Numbered from the stretch's first letter, positions 44,526 to 54,200 are shown. The stretch is 64,000 bases of DNA from Candidatus Hermodarchaeum yapensis (GCA_016840405.1 JAEOSK010000004.1:1-64000), one strand, 5' to 3'. The notes: generated by a model from the sequence alone, not told the origin. Numbers and translations are program-made.

Positions 44526-45967
44526 ACATGGATGGGCGGTTGGCGTTTTATCCAAGGCAGAGCTACCTCAATTTGTGCGGCTAGTCGAAAGAGAGTTGCT
44601 TCATCTCCAAAGCGACCCACGAAGTGCGTACCGACTGGTAACCCGTCACTTGTCCAGTGAAGAGGCATTGACATGGCTGGTTGTCCTGTGATGTTTTGGA
44701 TTTGTGTGAAGGGGGTAAATTCACCAGCACGTAAGAAGCCTTTCATGGGATGTTCTGGAGGGCAGTCAAAATAACCCAGGGGAACAGGAGGTTCAATGAG
44801 AGTAGGTGTGAGCCAGATATCATATTCTTGGAAAAAGCGGGCAATATCTCGAGATATTTGCTGGAGCATCATGATTGAAAACAGGTAATCACCAGCATTA
44901 TATTGCCGTCCAATTTTCGCTAACTCCCAGGTGAGAGGTTCAACTTCTTCCTGCAGGACAGGACTTCCACGAAGTTGTTCAATATTCCTGAAGACGGCTG
45001 TCACACCTCCCGACCATAGGGCGACAAAGTTTTGATACATGGCTTGAATGTTAAAATCGGGGTTTGCTTCAACCAACTCATGACCATGTTCAGAACACAA
45101 TGAGACGGCAGTATCAATTGCTTTTACACACTCTTTGTGGGCGACTTCACCCGTTATTGCCTTCGATGTGTAGGCTATACGTATTTTTCCCGGATCCGCT
45201 CCAACTTCTTGGAGGAATGGCCGTTTCGGTGGTGGTGCCCAATAGGGATCACCGACATCTGGACCGGCAGTTGCATCAAGTAAGGCGGCACTATCTCGAA
45301 CGGAACGTGTTAGTGCATGTTCGACGACCAGTCCGCTTTGGATATCACCATGTGTGGGCGCCAAGGGATTGCGGGCCCGTGTGGGTTTTATACCAAATAC
45401 ACCACAACAGGAGGCGGGAATACGGATAGAGCCTCCACCATCACTGGCATGCGCCATTGGTACAATCCCTGCAGCCACCGCGGCTGCAGTTCCTCCACTG
45501 GATCCCCCGGTTGTACGTTCAGTATCCCAGGGATTTCGTGTGGGACCAAAGAATAGCGGTTCAGTGGTTGAAAGGAGACCAAATTCTGGAGTATTAGTTT
45601 TTCCAACGGTAATGAGTCCTGCCCTTTTGAATCTCTTAACAAGTTCACTGTCAAAATCAGGAATGTAATCTTTTAGGGCTGCTGAACCATAACTTAGTCG
45701 AACACCCGCATAAGCAGCCAAGATATCCTTCAACAGGAAAGGAACCCCAGTGAAAGGTCCTTTAGGTAGTTTTCCTTTAGCTGTTTTACGAGCCTCGTCA
45801 AACATGGGGGTGATGACAGCGTTGATTTTTGGATTGATGTGTTCGATGCGTTCAATCACGACCTCTACTAACTCAGAGGGTGTTACTTCTTTTTGGCGAA
45901 CCTTTTCTGCGATAGCCGTAGCATCAAGAGTAGCTAATTCACGAGAGTCGACCATAATCTCACCCAA
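44522..45967 (-). CDS. Amidase (amidase signature family)
   Basis: 481 residues. The Ser-cisSer-Lys triad is visible: Lys in PFLLKDILA, cis-Ser in the [16 protein letters not shown] segment, and nucleophile Ser in [15 protein letters not shown]. The glycine-rich signature is complete. Hydrolyses a carboxamide; it is not obviously GatA because no gatB/gatC are present. Start ATG at 45967 or 45955. Close partners: endonuclease IV-like gene (convergent). Confidence 0.92.
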   Translation of the reverse strand: MGEIMVDSRELATLDATAIAEKVRQKEVTPSELVEVVIERIEHINPKINAVITPMFDEARKTAKGKLPKGPFTGVPFLLKDILAAYAGVRLSYGSAALKDYIPDFDSELVKRFKRAGLITVGKTNTPEFGLLSTTEPLFFGPTRNPWDTERTTGGSSGGTAAAVAAGIVPMAHASDGGGSIRIPASCCGVFGIKPTRARNPLAPTHGDIQSGLVVEHALTRSVRDSAALLDATAGPDVGDPYWAPPPKRPFLQEVGADPGKIRIAYTSKAITGEVAHKECVKAIDTAVSLCSEHGHELVEANPDFNIQAMYQNFVALWSGGVTAVFRNIEQLRGSPVLQEEVEPLTWELAKIGRQYNAGDYLFSIMMLQQISRDIARFFQEYDIWLTPTLIEPPVPLGYFDCPPEHPMKGFLRAGEFTPFTQIQNITGQPAMSMPLHWTSDGLPVGTHFVGRFGDEATLFRLAAQIEVALPWIKRQPPIHV

Positions 45968-46124
45968 ACATCAAGTTTCGCTTTGAATAGGGGACATCCT
46001 ATTCATTATTGTATGGGGATGAATGCACATCTGCTGTTTGCTCGTAGAAGGCTTCTGATGGATGGTTGATTCCTCAGCCTTTAGCAATCACTAAGAATTC
46101 TACCCTGCAGTTTTTGAGAAAAAG

Positions 46125-47066
46125 CTACTCCCGTTCCAATATACCGGTCAAACAGCCAATCCCCCCAGCCGCTTTTGTCACCTCACTGATATTGACCAGA
46201 TGACACTTCAATCCTAGCTCTTCATAAAATCGTTGTGTATTTGGATTTCCACTTGCTGTTAGGATTTTCTTGGGCCCCAATGTGACGAAGTTCATTGATA
46301 GCCCGGTGGCAATTTCAGCTTCATCAGGTGCAAAAAGTGTAGAGAAACCATGTTCCCGTAGTATTTCCAAGGTTGAATCACACAGTCTGCCAGGCCTACA
46401 GATTGCTAGGTCTTGATCTGCAAAGCGAAGGTCCCCCATGAGATGCATAGAACCTGATGGAAGGTCAACTTTTACTGATTCAATTCCCATCTCTTTCAAG
46501 TGACTTGACACCTGCATTGCTCCCTCTTTGTTAGTTCGAAAACCTACGCTAATCATAACCGTGTCAGGGTTGAGCCAAGCCGCATCAGCTCCTTCGAATG
46601 TCCCTTTCCCGTGTATGCTTCTTAAAATGGGTATGCCAAGGCTGGCTAGCCGAGCTGCGACAAATCGTTCCTCTCCTGCGCGGACTGACGAAGCGGGACG
46701 AGAAAGAATCATTCCTTCAGGTGTGGTAAATAACAAATCTGCAACAAACATCAGATTGGGGGGAGGCGTTACATTTGGTTCAAGATACGACACAGTTACA
46801 CCTGAATTTCTGAAGGCTTCTGCAAGGTTATCATGCTGCTTCGTGATTATTTCTATGGATGGAATTTCAATCATCTGCACATCGTCTGGATCTGAGATTC
46901 TCTTAAGCTCAATGCCTGGACGATGAAGAAGCACCTTCCTGAGACGGTTCCACTCATTGTTGACTCCACAGGAACTCCATATGTCCCCAAGTTCTTCTTT
47001 CAACGATCTTTCCCGTGGAGACCAGCCCTTTCCTCCATATGGAGAACCCTTTGACCTGTCTTTCAT
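46125..47066 (-). CDS. Arginine deiminase/dimethylargininase-fold enzyme
   Basis: 313 residues of the pentein fold. Catalytic parts: PNLMFVADLLF (substrate Asp), GKGTFEGADAAW (Glu), MHLMGDLRF (catalytic His) and the C-terminal GGIGCLTG with the nucleophile Cys. This fits dimethylarginine dimethylaminohydrolase or arginine deiminase-like amidinohydrolases acting on guanidino compounds. An N-terminal extension (about 30 residues, basic, SPYGGKGWSPRERS) is unusual. No ADI pathway genes (otc, carbamate kinase) nearby. Confidence 0.87.
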   Translation of the reverse strand: MKDRSKGSPYGGKGWSPRERSLKEELGDIWSSCGVNNEWNRLRKVLLHRPGIELKRISDPDDVQMIEIPSIEIITKQHDNLAEAFRNSGVTVSYLEPNVTPPPNLMFVADLLFTTPEGMILSRPASSVRAGEERFVAARLASLGIPILRSIHGKGTFEGADAAWLNPDTVMISVGFRTNKEGAMQVSSHLKEMGIESVKVDLPSGSMHLMGDLRFADQDLAICRPGRLCDSTLEILREHGFSTLFAPDEAEIATGLSMNFVTLGPKKILTASGNPNTQRFYEELGLKCHLVNISEVTKAAGGIGCLTGILERE

Positions 47067-47209
47067 CTAAGACACCACGAATCTTCGAAAACTATGTGAT
47101 GACAAGGGAAGTATCTCCCCTTGCACTACTAATTAGTAAAATTACATTTCTTCTCGTACTTGAAGCTTGACTTGATGTGAAGTTTTTTCAAATTGCAACC
47201 TTATGCCTT

Positions 47210-47280
47210 AGAACGAGGCCCGAAGTTTTTCATGGTTTTATCTGCTTTACTCTCATGTATCGAAGACATAATTACTGCAA
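47210..47280 (+). repeat. Dispersed intergenic repeat, copy 11
   Basis: ATCGAAGACATAATTACTGC at about 47259-47278 with a degraded GAGGCCC box 44 nt upstream. No hairpin. The neighbours are - strand genes, the repeat is on the + strand. Confidence 0.65.
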
Positions 47281-47289
47281 ATCGCTAAT

Positions 47290-48420
47290 CTAATCGGATA
47301 GGTGGGTCCTGAACCAATCGATGGTATATGGAAGGATTTCGTCTAAGAAGTTGACGCAGCAGTGCTCTCCAGTAGGGTAGAATTTTAGTTCTTTTTTGCC
47401 CTCGGCCCAGTTGATGATGTAGTCAGCGTGTCTTTTTGCATTTGGGATTAGCCTATCTTTTCCTCCTTGAATGAAAAGCAATGGGCGGTCAAGGGGTGGC
47501 GCTTTTTGGATATCGTATTTGGCTAATTCGTCCTGAGCCTCTTCAAGAGTTCCAAACCCCATGACGTGTAAAATGTTTCTGATCCAGAGAGGGTTCATTT
47601 TTTTAATTTGAGAAGGAGGAGGGAGGTATCCTGGTCCGCCGTTTCCTACGGTGCAAGATATTCGGTTTTCGAATGCGGTTACGTAGGGGGCGAGGTATCC
47701 GCCAAAACTCATGCCGTAGGTTCCGATTCGGCTAAGAGCAATATTGTATTCGTTTTTACTCTCAAACCAGTCGATGATTGCACTAACGACGTTGTTGTAA
47801 TCAGGGATCATTTTCATCCTGGACCACATCTCTCCTTGCCCAGGGCCGTCAAAAGCAAAAACATTGAAACCAGCATTCAAGAGAAGATTGCCCAAGTAGT
47901 AGTTTTCAATTTCTTTGATGTTGTCTAAGCCGTTGATTTGAATTATTAGTGGCGTATTAGGTTTTTGAGCGAGTCGAAGGTATCCGGGGATTGAAGTACC
48001 TCGAAAGGGTATCTCGACTCTTTTCGGTCTTTCAACACCATCATAGAGGGCAATAGCTTTTTTGTAAGCGTCCCTTGCCCGTTCTTGGACCGCCACCTTT
48101 TTTGTGAGATCAATAAAGTAGATATGCTGCCCAATGTGAAAACAGCCTGCAGCTTCATGGAACAGCGCCCTAGCCGTAATGGTGTTACTATCAGTAAGTG
48201 CGGTTGTGGCAAGGGTTTCAAGTACCTCTCCTTCTTTGGTCCACTCATCGCACCACATGTAGAAGTTTTTTATTCGTGAGATGACCCTACGAATCCGATC
48301 TAGGCTCACACCACAAATTAGGAACCGGCTGAACCAGTACCTGTAAACACGCTTTTCATTGAATAAGAAACGGTAAAGTATCCTTTCTTTGAGAGATAAT
48401 TTCCCAATTTCGAGTGGCAT
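47290..48420 (-). CDS. Alpha/beta hydrolase (dihydropseudooxynicotine hydrolase/FrsA-like)
   Basis: 376 residues. An N-terminal helical cap (about 140 residues) precedes the hydrolase core: VEIPFRGTSIPGYL, NVFAFDGPGQGEM, nucleophile YGMSFGGYLAPY, acid GGKDRLIPN, and base GEHCCVN. The size and layout match the esterase family that includes 2,6-dihydropseudooxynicotine hydrolase. Substrate unknown. Confidence 0.85.
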   Translation of the reverse strand: MPLEIGKLSLKERILYRFLFNEKRVYRYWFSRFLICGVSLDRIRRVISRIKNFYMWCDEWTKEGEVLETLATTALTDSNTITARALFHEAAGCFHIGQHIYFIDLTKKVAVQERARDAYKKAIALYDGVERPKRVEIPFRGTSIPGYLRLAQKPNTPLIIQINGLDNIKEIENYYLGNLLLNAGFNVFAFDGPGQGEMWSRMKMIPDYNNVVSAIIDWFESKNEYNIALSRIGTYGMSFGGYLAPYVTAFENRISCTVGNGGPGYLPPPSQIKKMNPLWIRNILHVMGFGTLEEAQDELAKYDIQKAPPLDRPLLFIQGGKDRLIPNAKRHADYIINWAEGKKELKFYPTGEHCCVNFLDEILPYTIDWFRTHLSD

Positions 48421-48671
48421 AGTTACAAATTGATATCATATATTAATTAAATACTGACTGGAAGCTTGTTAGAGGTAATTCGGTAGTGATTAGAGTCTAT
48501 CTTCTGCAGCATTATATTCTTAAAATGCAGAACCAGATTTTTGGTGCTGCATTAACTACATAGATTGAATAACGAAGACTCACTTTCCTAATTATCTCAA
48601 TCGTTTAAGAAACATCTGCTATCAAGACGGTTTTAATTGCTTTACTAGCGCAATGGTCCTGCTCTTCTTTG

Positions 48672-49241
48672 TCATCTGTATTGTTGGTGGGTTTTGTGGG
48701 GTGCAAATCTCTTGTTAGGAGTTCCTTTCTGAAGTCTTCTTAGCGTCATCAACCATGAAATAACGAAGAAGATTGTTGTTGAGATCATGGCACTTATTGG
48801 AGTCATTAAATGTGCCCATGGTCCTAGAATGGCTTCGCTCATTGCTGTAATTATATTAATCCATCCTGTGGTGATAGTTATAGTCAAATACAGGGAATAG
48901 AAAATCAGGGCACTCATCATCACGTATGTTATAGCTATCCAATTATCTTTTGTCATTCGAACCGCTTCAATTGCGATGATCGCTTCTCGGCCCTGATCAG
49001 TTAGTTCGTATGAACCTTGGTATTTGGCTTCGATGAAGCCAACGAGTTTGTTTAGATGATGGGCGAGGTTCCCACTACTGGATATGCCTAGTTTGCGTTT
49101 TAAGTCGCCAAAGCTTAATGTGGTTTGGCTCAGTACTTGTAGAATTTGTATCCTGGTGGTGTGGGAGATGGCTTCAAAAAGTTCAGCTGTCGCAGAATCT
49201 TTACTTTGTGCAACTTTCCCATTCGTTTCTTGTGAATTCAT
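48672..49241 (-). CDS. Membrane-anchored ArsR/winged-helix regulator
   Basis: 189 residues. Residues 18-85 form a winged helix (LFEAISHTTRIQILQVLSQTTLSFGDLKRKLGISSSGNLAHHLNKL). Two membrane helices follow (ITYVMMSALIFYSLYLTITI and LMTPISAMISTTIFFVISWLM), then a basic tail. DNA binding held at the membrane suggests sensing of an envelope signal. Target unknown. Confidence 0.8.
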   Translation of the reverse strand: MNSQETNGKVAQSKDSATAELFEAISHTTRIQILQVLSQTTLSFGDLKRKLGISSSGNLAHHLNKLVGFIEAKYQGSYELTDQGREAIIAIEAVRMTKDNWIAITYVMMSALIFYSLYLTITITTGWINIITAMSEAILGPWAHLMTPISAMISTTIFFVISWLMTLRRLQKGTPNKRFAPHKTHQQYR

Positions 49242-49545
49242 CGGGAATTACATTCTCCAATAAATCTCTCAAAACTACACCCTATTTAATTCCTCAGTTC
49301 TTGACCGCTGGTCAATACACCTCGACCAATATTTTTGTCTAAGCTATTGAGTCAATCAAGCACTTTGGTCATGTAAGAAAAACTAGCTAGAGGAAGCCTT
49401 AACTTCTTCAAAAAGCCCAGAAGCGATCAAGTCGGTGTCTGAAAATGAAATAAATTGTAAAAGAGGCAATCCTTCACGGATTGAACCGGAACCAGCGCCT
49501 TTCAGGTTGCACTTCGAACTGGTGGAATGGAATAGATCCAAATCA

Positions 49546-49672
49546 TTGCTTTTTAAGGTTAGAGCAAGCGGATTTTCCAGGCGATATACGCCATTCTCTT
49601 GGGTTTCGAAGACAAATATGCCTGATATCGAACTAACGACGTGAAAGATGATTTGTTTCACGTCATATAATC
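49546..49672 (+). repeat. Dispersed intergenic repeat, copy 12 (full length)
   Basis: TTTTTAAGG near 49549, GAGCAAG at 49562, TTTCGAAGACAAATATGC with TTCG at 49605 (43 nt), hairpin GTGAAA-N9-TTTCAC at 49641-49661 with stem GACGTGAAA/TTTCACGTC. Relative to copy 3, a T-A pair is replaced by C-G. The 536-bp gap 49242-49777 has no other feature. Confidence 0.88.
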
Positions 49673-49777
49673 TTGGAAGAAGATGCAATATTGTTAGTGG
49701 GGTTTTTAGACTAATTTTAAAATCAGGATTTTCTTCAACATTTTCACTTGTGCCTCTGTTCGCTTGTCTTCATCCTG

Positions 49778-50785
49778 TTACTTCTGGAGGGTTAAGCTAT
49801 CAGCATAGGGTGCAAGTGTTTTATCAATTTCAGTCATTTGTTTGTTAGAGAGAGGGCCATATTGGAGTGTTTGGCTGATTTCCTCGACTTGCTTTTCGGT
49901 TTTAAAGCCGGGTATTGGGATGACTTGGGGTCCAAGAGCTAAAAGCCACCCAAGGGCAGCTTGCGTTAAGGTACGTCCGCCTCTGATGAGTATGTCGTGA
50001 ATCATTTCGAGCATCTCAAGTTGTTTCGCTTGTCGTCCTTCTTGCATGTCCCACGCGGCTCGAATGTCGTTAGGTACCTTTGAACTCTTGCTAAATTTTC
50101 CAGTCAGCAGACCCATAGCGAGTGGACCCCGTATGATATTCGCTTGGTCGAATTCTTCACAAAGGGCTAGCATTTCTGTATTGCGCTCAAAGATATTATA
50201 GTGGTATTCCATAGCGGTGCAATGAGGTCCTGCAATAAACGTTCTAGCCCGATCAGGATTGACTGTACTCCACCCATAAGCACGAATCATTCCGTTATCG
50301 ACGAGAGTTTCCATCATAGGTACGAGAGCTTTTGCGAGGTGGGCATCGTACGCATTACAATGAAACAAGTAGAGGTCGATATAGTCGGTGTTAAGGCGTT
50401 GGAGACTGGCTTCACAGGCTTTTCGAATCGATTCGGGTTGGATAAGATCTGGATCACCTAACCAAGTCCTAGTGTCTTCTTCGAACATGCCCCCAAACTT
50501 GGTGCATATGATGACCTCATCTCGGTAACCTTTCAAGGCTTGACCTAGAATTCGTTCACTATGACCGCCTCCATAGGCATCAGCTGTATCAAAGAAATTA
50601 ATACCTAAATTCAGAGCTCTATGGATGGCTTGGATGGAATCGTCGTCGTTCACTTGACCATAACTCAACGCAACTCGTTTACCTTCAGTTTGATACCAAA
50701 GGGGTCCACCAATAGCCCAACAACCGAGTCCTACCGAACTGACTTCAATCCCACTTCGACCTAATTTTCGAGTACGAGTTTTCAT
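49778..50785 (-). CDS. Aldo/keto reductase
   Basis: About 335 residues. The reading frame extends upstream to 50959, but homology begins at MKTRTRKLGRSGIEVSSVGLG and a repeat copy lies in the upstream frame, so ATG 50785 is the start. Catalytic tetrad: Asp/Tyr in FFDTADAYGGGHSE, Lys in VIICTKFGG, His in LYLFHCNA. NADPH-binding loop PIPGFKTEKQVEE near the C-terminus. Reduces an aldehyde or ketone; substrate unknown. Confidence 0.9.
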   Translation of the reverse strand: MKTRTRKLGRSGIEVSSVGLGCWAIGGPLWYQTEGKRVALSYGQVNDDDSIQAIHRALNLGINFFDTADAYGGGHSERILGQALKGYRDEVIICTKFGGMFEEDTRTWLGDPDLIQPESIRKACEASLQRLNTDYIDLYLFHCNAYDAHLAKALVPMMETLVDNGMIRAYGWSTVNPDRARTFIAGPHCTAMEYHYNIFERNTEMLALCEEFDQANIIRGPLAMGLLTGKFSKSSKVPNDIRAAWDMQEGRQAKQLEMLEMIHDILIRGGRTLTQAALGWLLALGPQVIPIPGFKTEKQVEEISQTLQYGPLSNKQMTEIDKTLAPYADSLTLQK

Positions 50786-50889
50786 TTTATCATTCTTCAC
50801 GTTTATGTTAATCTGATAACTATCAAACATACATTTTTTCTTATCATTGAACCATCGGCCGGCAATTTCATTAGCACAATATATCTTAT

Positions 50890-51000
50890 TAAGATTAGAG
50901 TAAACGGTTTTTCTTTGATTTATGTGCCATTCTCTCGGGTTTCGAAGACATATGTGCAATTCCGATCAAATGACGTGAAAGATGATTTGGTTCACATTAA
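50890..51000 (+). repeat. Dispersed intergenic repeat, copy 13
   Basis: GAGTAAA at 50898, TTTCGAAGACATATGTGC with TTCG at 50941 (43 nt), hairpin GTGAA-N11-TTCAC at 50975-50995. Lies on the + strand between two - strand genes. Confidence 0.85.
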
Positions 51001-51060
51001 AAACTTCTAAAAATCCTTCGCCGAAGATACTAGCAAAATGCTTAGCGTGTTCTTCAAATC

Positions 51061-52167
51061 TTATGATTGCAGTTCCATGGTTTCTCTCAGCCTTTTCCCC
51101 CGTAGAGCATTCATTTTGTTCTTGATTAAGCTTAGACCAACAATTTTTCGGTCGAAGGAAATGGTCATTTGAGGTGAAAGATATGTGATGCTAGCACTGC
51201 CAATGGCATCGGGAAATTTTTCGCGATAATTCTCTTCCCACCTAAGATGACTTCCAATGCTATGGTGGTTTCCAAAGAGTAAGATGTTGTATTTTCCATG
51301 GAGGACTTTGTAGCCTATCGGAATGTAAGGATCTTGAACAATCTCACGAATGATCTTTTCTTTAGACTTTTTAATTTCAAATAGTGAATAGGTCAATACA
51401 TAATTTGGTGGTACAAAATAATTAGGAAAACGGCAAATCGGGGTAGCGAGTATATTCTTTTTTAGTAGTGATGCTATCCGCTTTTCAACCGTCTTTCGAT
51501 GTAATCCAGTTTTTTCACATAAAGCAGCGTAGTTGGCTTTAATTCCATTTCCATCAACTAATTGTTTCATGATTTCGATATCGACAATGTCGAGGGGGTG
51601 GCCATTTAAAGTCAGTTCACCCTTCGCTTTGAAATCGCTCTCAATGAGATGAATTCCGGAGTTGGGGTCGTATTTGATTATACGTTGATTCGAAAAATAA
51701 GTCGTGCTCGAATTAAAATTCGCACCTTCCTCAGAGAGCCCATATTGCGATTTTAATATTGAAGGTAATGATTCCATGTAAATTTGGAAGTTTGTGATGT
51801 CTTTATGATAAACGAACAGTATGGTATCATAGTCTCCTTGCCGTGAACTAAAAGCTGCGAATATATATGGATCCTCTTTTACCCAGTTCTCGAATTTTTT
51901 TCGATCCTGTGGCGTTTTCGGTAGGTCTAATTGTAGATCAATGAGTAGCGGATAGTATTGATAAAGACCGGGGAATCTAAAAACGGGGCGATCGAGAATT
52001 TTATGATTAAAGAGTTTTTCAACTTTTTTCCTAATAGTATTTCTGTGTTTACCAAGAGCTCTTGAAAGATTGCTGAGGTTGACATTTACAGCCTCACCAG
52101 ATACCAGACTTTGCATTAGTATCAGATCTTCTTCATTCTTTAGTAAATTTGACATAATTTCACGCAC
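51061..52167 (-). CDS. Tandem HTH-ligand domain regulator (Lrp-like duplication)
   Basis: 368 residues in two similar halves. Each has an HTH (NLSRALGKHRNTIRKKVEKLFNHKIL; ALCEKTGLHRKTVEKRIASLLKKNIL), then a PxFRFP/PICRFPN linkage and a RAM-like alpha/beta domain (EDPYIFAAFSSRQGDYDTILFVYH; QDPYIPIGYKVLHGKYNILLFGNH). This is a duplication of an Lrp/AsnC-type unit. Divergent from glutamate dehydrogenase, which it probably controls. Confidence 0.8.
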   Translation of the reverse strand: MREIMSNLLKNEEDLILMQSLVSGEAVNVNLSNLSRALGKHRNTIRKKVEKLFNHKILDRPVFRFPGLYQYYPLLIDLQLDLPKTPQDRKKFENWVKEDPYIFAAFSSRQGDYDTILFVYHKDITNFQIYMESLPSILKSQYGLSEEGANFNSSTTYFSNQRIIKYDPNSGIHLIESDFKAKGELTLNGHPLDIVDIEIMKQLVDGNGIKANYAALCEKTGLHRKTVEKRIASLLKKNILATPICRFPNYFVPPNYVLTYSLFEIKKSKEKIIREIVQDPYIPIGYKVLHGKYNILLFGNHHSIGSHLRWEENYREKFPDAIGSASITYLSPQMTISFDRKIVGLSLIKNKMNALRGKRLRETMELQS

Positions 52168-52242
52168 TTTAAGCCAATATTAATATCTTTTTCGTAATAT
52201 TATATCAACTTTGTCATTATTCGTTGTTGATTATTATCTTAT

Positions 52243-52268
52243 CAAATATGAATATTATTTGAACAAAT
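52243..52268. promoter_or_regulatory. Candidate operator between the regulator and gdh
   Basis: CAAATA-N7-TATTTG followed at once by AA and CAAAT, so that ATTTG-AA-CAAAT also forms a palindrome. It lies in the 243-bp AT-rich divergent promoter and is suited to binding a symmetric dimer of the tandem-HTH regulator. A TATA-like CTATATTTAATA lies at about 52339, about 70 bp before the gdh ATG. Confidence 0.45.
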
Positions 52269-52410
52269 GTGTCAATTATGTCATTTCTCTTTGCATAATA
52301 GTTAATCTATTTTGTATTTTTTCTCAAAAATTTGTAATCTATATTTAATAATATCTATTCTTCAATTTATAATCAGAGCAAACACAAAAATTGTAAAAAA
52401 GGTGTTTATA

Positions 52411-53625
52411 ATGGAACAAACGGTTGTTGATTTACAGGAACAACGAATTTCCGTACTTGATGATTTGCTCGAACAAGTAAACGTTACCAGCCTTCTAGAT
52501 TCTTGGGGACCAGAGAAGGTCATCCAAGTCTATGACCCTAAAATTAAGATGGAGGGGATCCTCGTAATTGATAATACGGCGCGGGGTCCTGGTAAAGGAG
52601 GATTTCGAATTAGCAGTGGTGTCACGCCTACCGAGGTCTTTAAGCTCGCGAGAACAATGACATGGAAATGCGCTTTAGCGGATCTTCCATTTGGCGGAGC
52701 AAAGGGTGCAATTAATGCAGATGCTTATTCGATTGATAAAATTCGATTCGTGAAGACTTTCGCCAGAGCTGTTTCCACTTTTTCACCCGATCAATGGGTG
52801 GCTGCTCCAGACATGAACGTGGGTGAGAAGGAGATTGAAGCGTTCGTTGAAGAAATCGGTAGTATGAAGGCAGCGACGGGGAAACCTGAACGCCTTGGAG
52901 GAATCCCTCATGAACTTGGTACTACAGGGTTTGGAGTGGGTGTATCAATTGAATCCACCTTGGAGGTTCTCAGTAAAACGGTGACAATTCAAGAGACACT
53001 TGAGAACCTAAAAGTCGTCATTCAGGGCTTTGGCAATGTTGGCTCAGAACTCACTAAGTATTTGGCGAATAGAGGCGCGCGGATTGTAGGCATTAGCGAT
53101 TACTGGGGGGCAGCATATAACCCGAAGGGAATCGATGCTTCAAAAGCGTTGAAACACGCCTATGCCTGCGATGAAGCTCATTCTATTAAGGGATGTAAGG
53201 GTGCAACTGCAATTGCCAGAGATGATGTCACTTATTTGAATTGTGATATCTTGGTTCCGGCTGCGATATCAAATGTCATCACAGGCCAAAACGCCTCGAA
53301 AATAAAAGCGAAACTTGTTTTTGAAGCTGCAAACAACCCAACAACCATCATAGCAGAACAGACCCTCTTTAAGAGAGGAGTCTTAGTCATTCCCGATTGT
53401 ATAGTGAATGCGGGTGGGGTTATCGGTTCCTATGTTGAGTATATCGGGGGGAGTCCTGATGAAGCCTTCGCGATGATTGAAGCGAAAATCTCACAAAATA
53501 CACGTAAAGTGCTGAAAAGCGCAATCAACAGCGATACTATCACATTACCACGGGCCATGGCGATGAAGATTGCACAAAAACGCGTTTCACAAGCAATGCA
53601 TCGACGAGCAGGTCAAGAATTATAG
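52411..53625 (+). CDS. Glutamate/leucine/phenylalanine dehydrogenase family
   Basis: About 404 residues from ATG 52411, with AAAGGTG 7 nt upstream; the frame extends to 52312 but that part does not match. Family marks: VTPTEVFKLARTMTWKCALADLPFGGAKGAI (catalytic Lys in GGAKG), PAPDMNVGEKE region, the Rossmann loop VVIQGFGNVGSELTKYLA, and ANNPTT with the C-terminal NAGGVIGSYVEY. Interconverts glutamate and 2-oxoglutarate with ammonium, linking nitrogen and carbon metabolism. Likely controlled by the divergent regulator. Confidence 0.92.
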   Translation: MEQTVVDLQEQRISVLDDLLEQVNVTSLLDSWGPEKVIQVYDPKIKMEGILVIDNTARGPGKGGFRISSGVTPTEVFKLARTMTWKCALADLPFGGAKGAINADAYSIDKIRFVKTFARAVSTFSPDQWVAAPDMNVGEKEIEAFVEEIGSMKAATGKPERLGGIPHELGTTGFGVGVSIESTLEVLSKTVTIQETLENLKVVIQGFGNVGSELTKYLANRGARIVGISDYWGAAYNPKGIDASKALKHAYACDEAHSIKGCKGATAIARDDVTYLNCDILVPAAISNVITGQNASKIKAKLVFEAANNPTTIIAEQTLFKRGVLVIPDCIVNAGGVIGSYVEYIGGSPDEAFAMIEAKISQNTRKVLKSAINSDTITLPRAMAMKIAQKRVSQAMHRRAGQEL

Positions 53626-53652
53626 AGAATAATCTGGAATGGAGGTGAAAAA

Positions 53653-53937
53653 ATGGAAATTAAATTAGTTAGAATCCTACAATGCCTAGATCGATCCTCT
53701 TCGGGTTGTCCGCTAGGTCACATAACACGACATACGAATATCCCTGAGCCATTAAGTCTCCTCGACATCTTGGAAGAAAATAATCTTGTTCAACGCTGTT
53801 CATGTGATGGATGGTCACCTACTGGTCATCCACAATTTGAGATTACATCAAAGGGTTCTCAGAAGCTAAGAGAGATTGAAGCTTCCAGTATTCATATTCC
53901 GATTCGCATTTTAGAAAAAGCTTATGTGGGGCATTAA
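53653..53937 (+). CDS. Small winged-helix protein
   Basis: 94 residues, preceded by GGAGGTG. Reads as a wHTH (LVRILQCLDRSSSGCPLGHITRHTNI...LSLLDILEENNLVQ) with wing QFEITSKGSQKL. It contains CSCDGW. Placed 28 bp after gdh, probably cotranscribed, so it could act with it. Function unknown. Confidence 0.65.
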   Translation: MEIKLVRILQCLDRSSSGCPLGHITRHTNIPEPLSLLDILEENNLVQRCSCDGWSPTGHPQFEITSKGSQKLREIEASSIHIPIRILEKAYVGH

Positions 53938-53969
53938 TTCAACGCTTCTGAGAAGTGTTCGAAAATACG

Positions 53970-54200
53970 CATAAGCAGTAGTCTTGGGCGATGAATTATA
54001 TGACGAGGGGGCTGTGGATCCTCCCTTCGGCGAATTGTCAACTACCACTAATTGTAATCTATAGCTTGTATATCGCATCCTGTGATACGGGTTCCTAGCA
54101 ATGGTTGTTGCCATCGCTGGTTGAGCAACGGGAGAGGATTGAAGTCCCCTCAATCATGTTTGTGAGTGAGTTTGATGCTTAGTACTACGCCGCAGCTAGA
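53970..54200. other. Non-coding region with GC-rich blocks and a shared 17-nt motif
   Basis: The 383-bp gap 53938-54320 holds no good gene. It contains GC-rich hairpin-forming stretches (GAGGGGGC near 54005, CCTCCCTTCGG near 54020, GGAGAGGATTGAAGTCCCCT near 54131). At 54037-54053 the - strand matches AATTGGTGGTAGTTGAC of the candidate RNA at 15438-15454 with one mismatch. It may be a decayed mobile-element end or a related RNA. Confidence 0.35.

Noticed and set aside
49435..49644. Repeat copy read as protein (FKVRASGFSRRYTPFSWVSKT)
   Set aside because: Several copies give a similar peptide because spacing is fixed, but copies 2, 3, 5, 7 and 8 have in-frame stops. Conservation is at DNA or RNA level.
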